Positions 5,571 through 6,174 of a stretch of DNA of 6,174 nucleotides are shown here, one piece after another. How positions within the stretch are numbered: position 1 is the stretch's first letter; each line of letters opens with the position of its first letter. The position numbers were made by a program, and so were the translations under genes. The notes under the pieces are model-generated. The model was given only the letters and a program-made list of their open reading frames with translations, was not told the origin of the DNA and did no database searches. Source of the stretch: Deltaproteobacteria bacterium (lineage in GTDB: Bacteria; Desulfobacterota; Syntrophia; Syntrophales; UBA5619); the NCBI GenBank assembly GCA_021372695.1, contig JAJFTY010000236.1:1-6174 (forward strand), read 5' to 3'.

Positions 5571-5969
5571 TCAGTAATTGGTGGGAACCGTCGCGATCAC
5601 GGCGTTCATGCGGTCCGCGAGCGATGCGAGCTTCAAGGCCTTGACCATGTTTCCCCGCAATTTCAGCTTCCCGGTCATGAGTGCCCGCTGCGACTTCATC
5701 TTGGCCTGCGAGATCAGGGAGAAGAGGTCGTAGTCGCCCGTGATCCGGAAATCGGCCGCAGGAGGGTCTCCCTCGCCAACCCGCACCTCGGTGAAGATCC
5801 CTTCATCGCACTTGAAGAAGAGGAACTTGGTCTTGCCTCCGGGGCAGTTGGTGTAGATGTTGGACATGGAGGTGGTGATGAATTTCATCTTCTCCGCCGG
5901 GAGGTCCGCCTGCAGCTTCTTTTGGACCTCCGCGGCCCACTCAGGGCTCAGATAGTCGTACCGCGTCAT
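5571..5969 (-). CDS. SCP2 sterol-carrier/lipid-binding domain protein
   Basis: This 132-residue single-domain protein has no signal peptide or membrane segment. SCP2 domains form a hydrophobic tunnel that binds fatty acids, acyl-CoAs or sterols; in bacteria they usually bind or deliver acyl substrates in the cytoplasm. The recognisable part is the C-terminal half: ADFRITGDYDLF (72-83) followed by ALMTGKLKLRGNMVKALKL (96-114), the characteristic 'GKLKv.Gdm..alkl' element before the last helix. The length suits a stand-alone SCP2 protein. The start ATG at 5969 has AAGGAGG 9 bases upstream. It is the first gene of a two-gene operon, with the M24 gene starting 13 bp after its stop, and a good promoter lies about 70 bp upstream. 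The pairing suggests that the M24 enzyme may act on a lipid-linked or hydrophobic substrate, which is inference only. Confidence 0.8.
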   Translation of the reverse strand: MTRYDYLSPEWAAEVQKKLQADLPAEKMKFITTSMSNIYTNCPGGKTKFLFFKCDEGIFTEVRVGEGDPPAADFRITGDYDLFSLISQAKMKSQRALMTGKLKLRGNMVKALKLASLADRMNAVIATVPTNY

Positions 5970-6037
5970 GGCTCGCTTCCTCCTTCCGGCTTCGTCGGGT
6001 GCAAAAGGGAACGCTGGGGATCTGGGATTCGGACGGC

Positions 6038-6066
6038 ATTCTATGCGAAGCCGTGGATGATTTCAA
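6038..6066 (-). promoter_or_regulatory. sigma70-type promoter of the SCP2-M24 operon
   Basis: Read on the minus strand, TTGAAA (6066-6061) and TAGAAT (6043-6038) are exactly 17 bp apart; each hexamer matches the consensus at 5 of 6 bases. The predicted start lies near 6031, giving a leader of about 60 bases before the ATG at 5969. This is the strongest promoter-like sequence in the window. Confidence 0.6.
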
Positions 6067-6174
6067 CGCCTATTCATGGCTGCGGAATCGGCCCTCTCCG
6101 TTTCCCGAAGGCAGTGCGTCAGGAGTGTCCGTCTCGCGCACGGCACGACCGGAACCGTATCCCTTTTTGAATAT
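6067..6174. other. window end, no supported gene
   Basis: Frames are open on both strands for about 33-36 codons at the edge. They include a plus-strand ATG at 6076 without a ribosome binding site, and two minus-strand frames that end at stops between 6060 and 6075. None reads like a recognisable protein. The 3' end of a minus-strand gene lying beyond the edge cannot be excluded. Confidence 0.4.

Noticed and set aside
6076..6174. Plus-strand ATG open to the window edge as the start of a new gene
   Set aside because: There is no Shine-Dalgarno sequence, the 33 residues resemble no family I recognise, and it lies just beside the minus-strand promoter.

Overview
The window is a GC-rich bacterial chromosome segment. 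The base composition, a secreted propeller protein ending in a single dockerin-like Ca-binding loop, and the mix of anaerobe-type metabolic genes suggest a Desulfobacterota (former Deltaproteobacteria, Syntrophales-like) or similar anaerobe. That placement is an inference from style; there is no rRNA or other marker gene here. No tRNA, rRNA, transposase or cas gene was found.

Layout from left to right. (1) Bases 1-195, minus strand: the first 65 codons of a DEAD/DEAH-box helicase of the YprA/MrfA (DUF1998) type, running out of the window. (2) Bases 196-569: a divergent intergenic region with a possible promoter for each flanking gene and a cluster of strong GC-rich inverted repeats. (3) Bases 570-2522, plus strand: a 650-residue secreted protein with a signal peptide, a seven-bladed Vgb/NHL-like propeller, two further beta-rich regions and a dockerin-like EF-hand tail. 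(4) Bases 2523-2729: an intergenic region holding two identical 29-bp repeats separated by 32 bp. This 61-bp period and the repeat sequence fit a one-spacer type I-E CRISPR array with no cas genes nearby. (5) Bases 2730-4289, plus strand: citF, the citrate lyase alpha subunit (CoA-transferase), without citC, citD, citE, citX or citG beside it. (6) Convergent to citF and 26 bp from it, a minus-strand two-gene operon is read from a good sigma70-type promoter at 6038-6066: an SCP2-domain lipid-binding protein (5969-5571), then an M24 'pita-bread' metallohydrolase (5557-4316) that carries Gln where one metal-binding Glu is expected.

The genes do not form one obvious pathway. The two clear functional units are the SCP2-M24 operon, where a lipid or acyl-CoA binder is paired with a divergent M24 enzyme, and the isolated CitF, which may act as a stand-alone CoA-transferase or depend on partners elsewhere. 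The most unusual items are the minimal CRISPR-like array, the altered M24 active site and the orphan citF.
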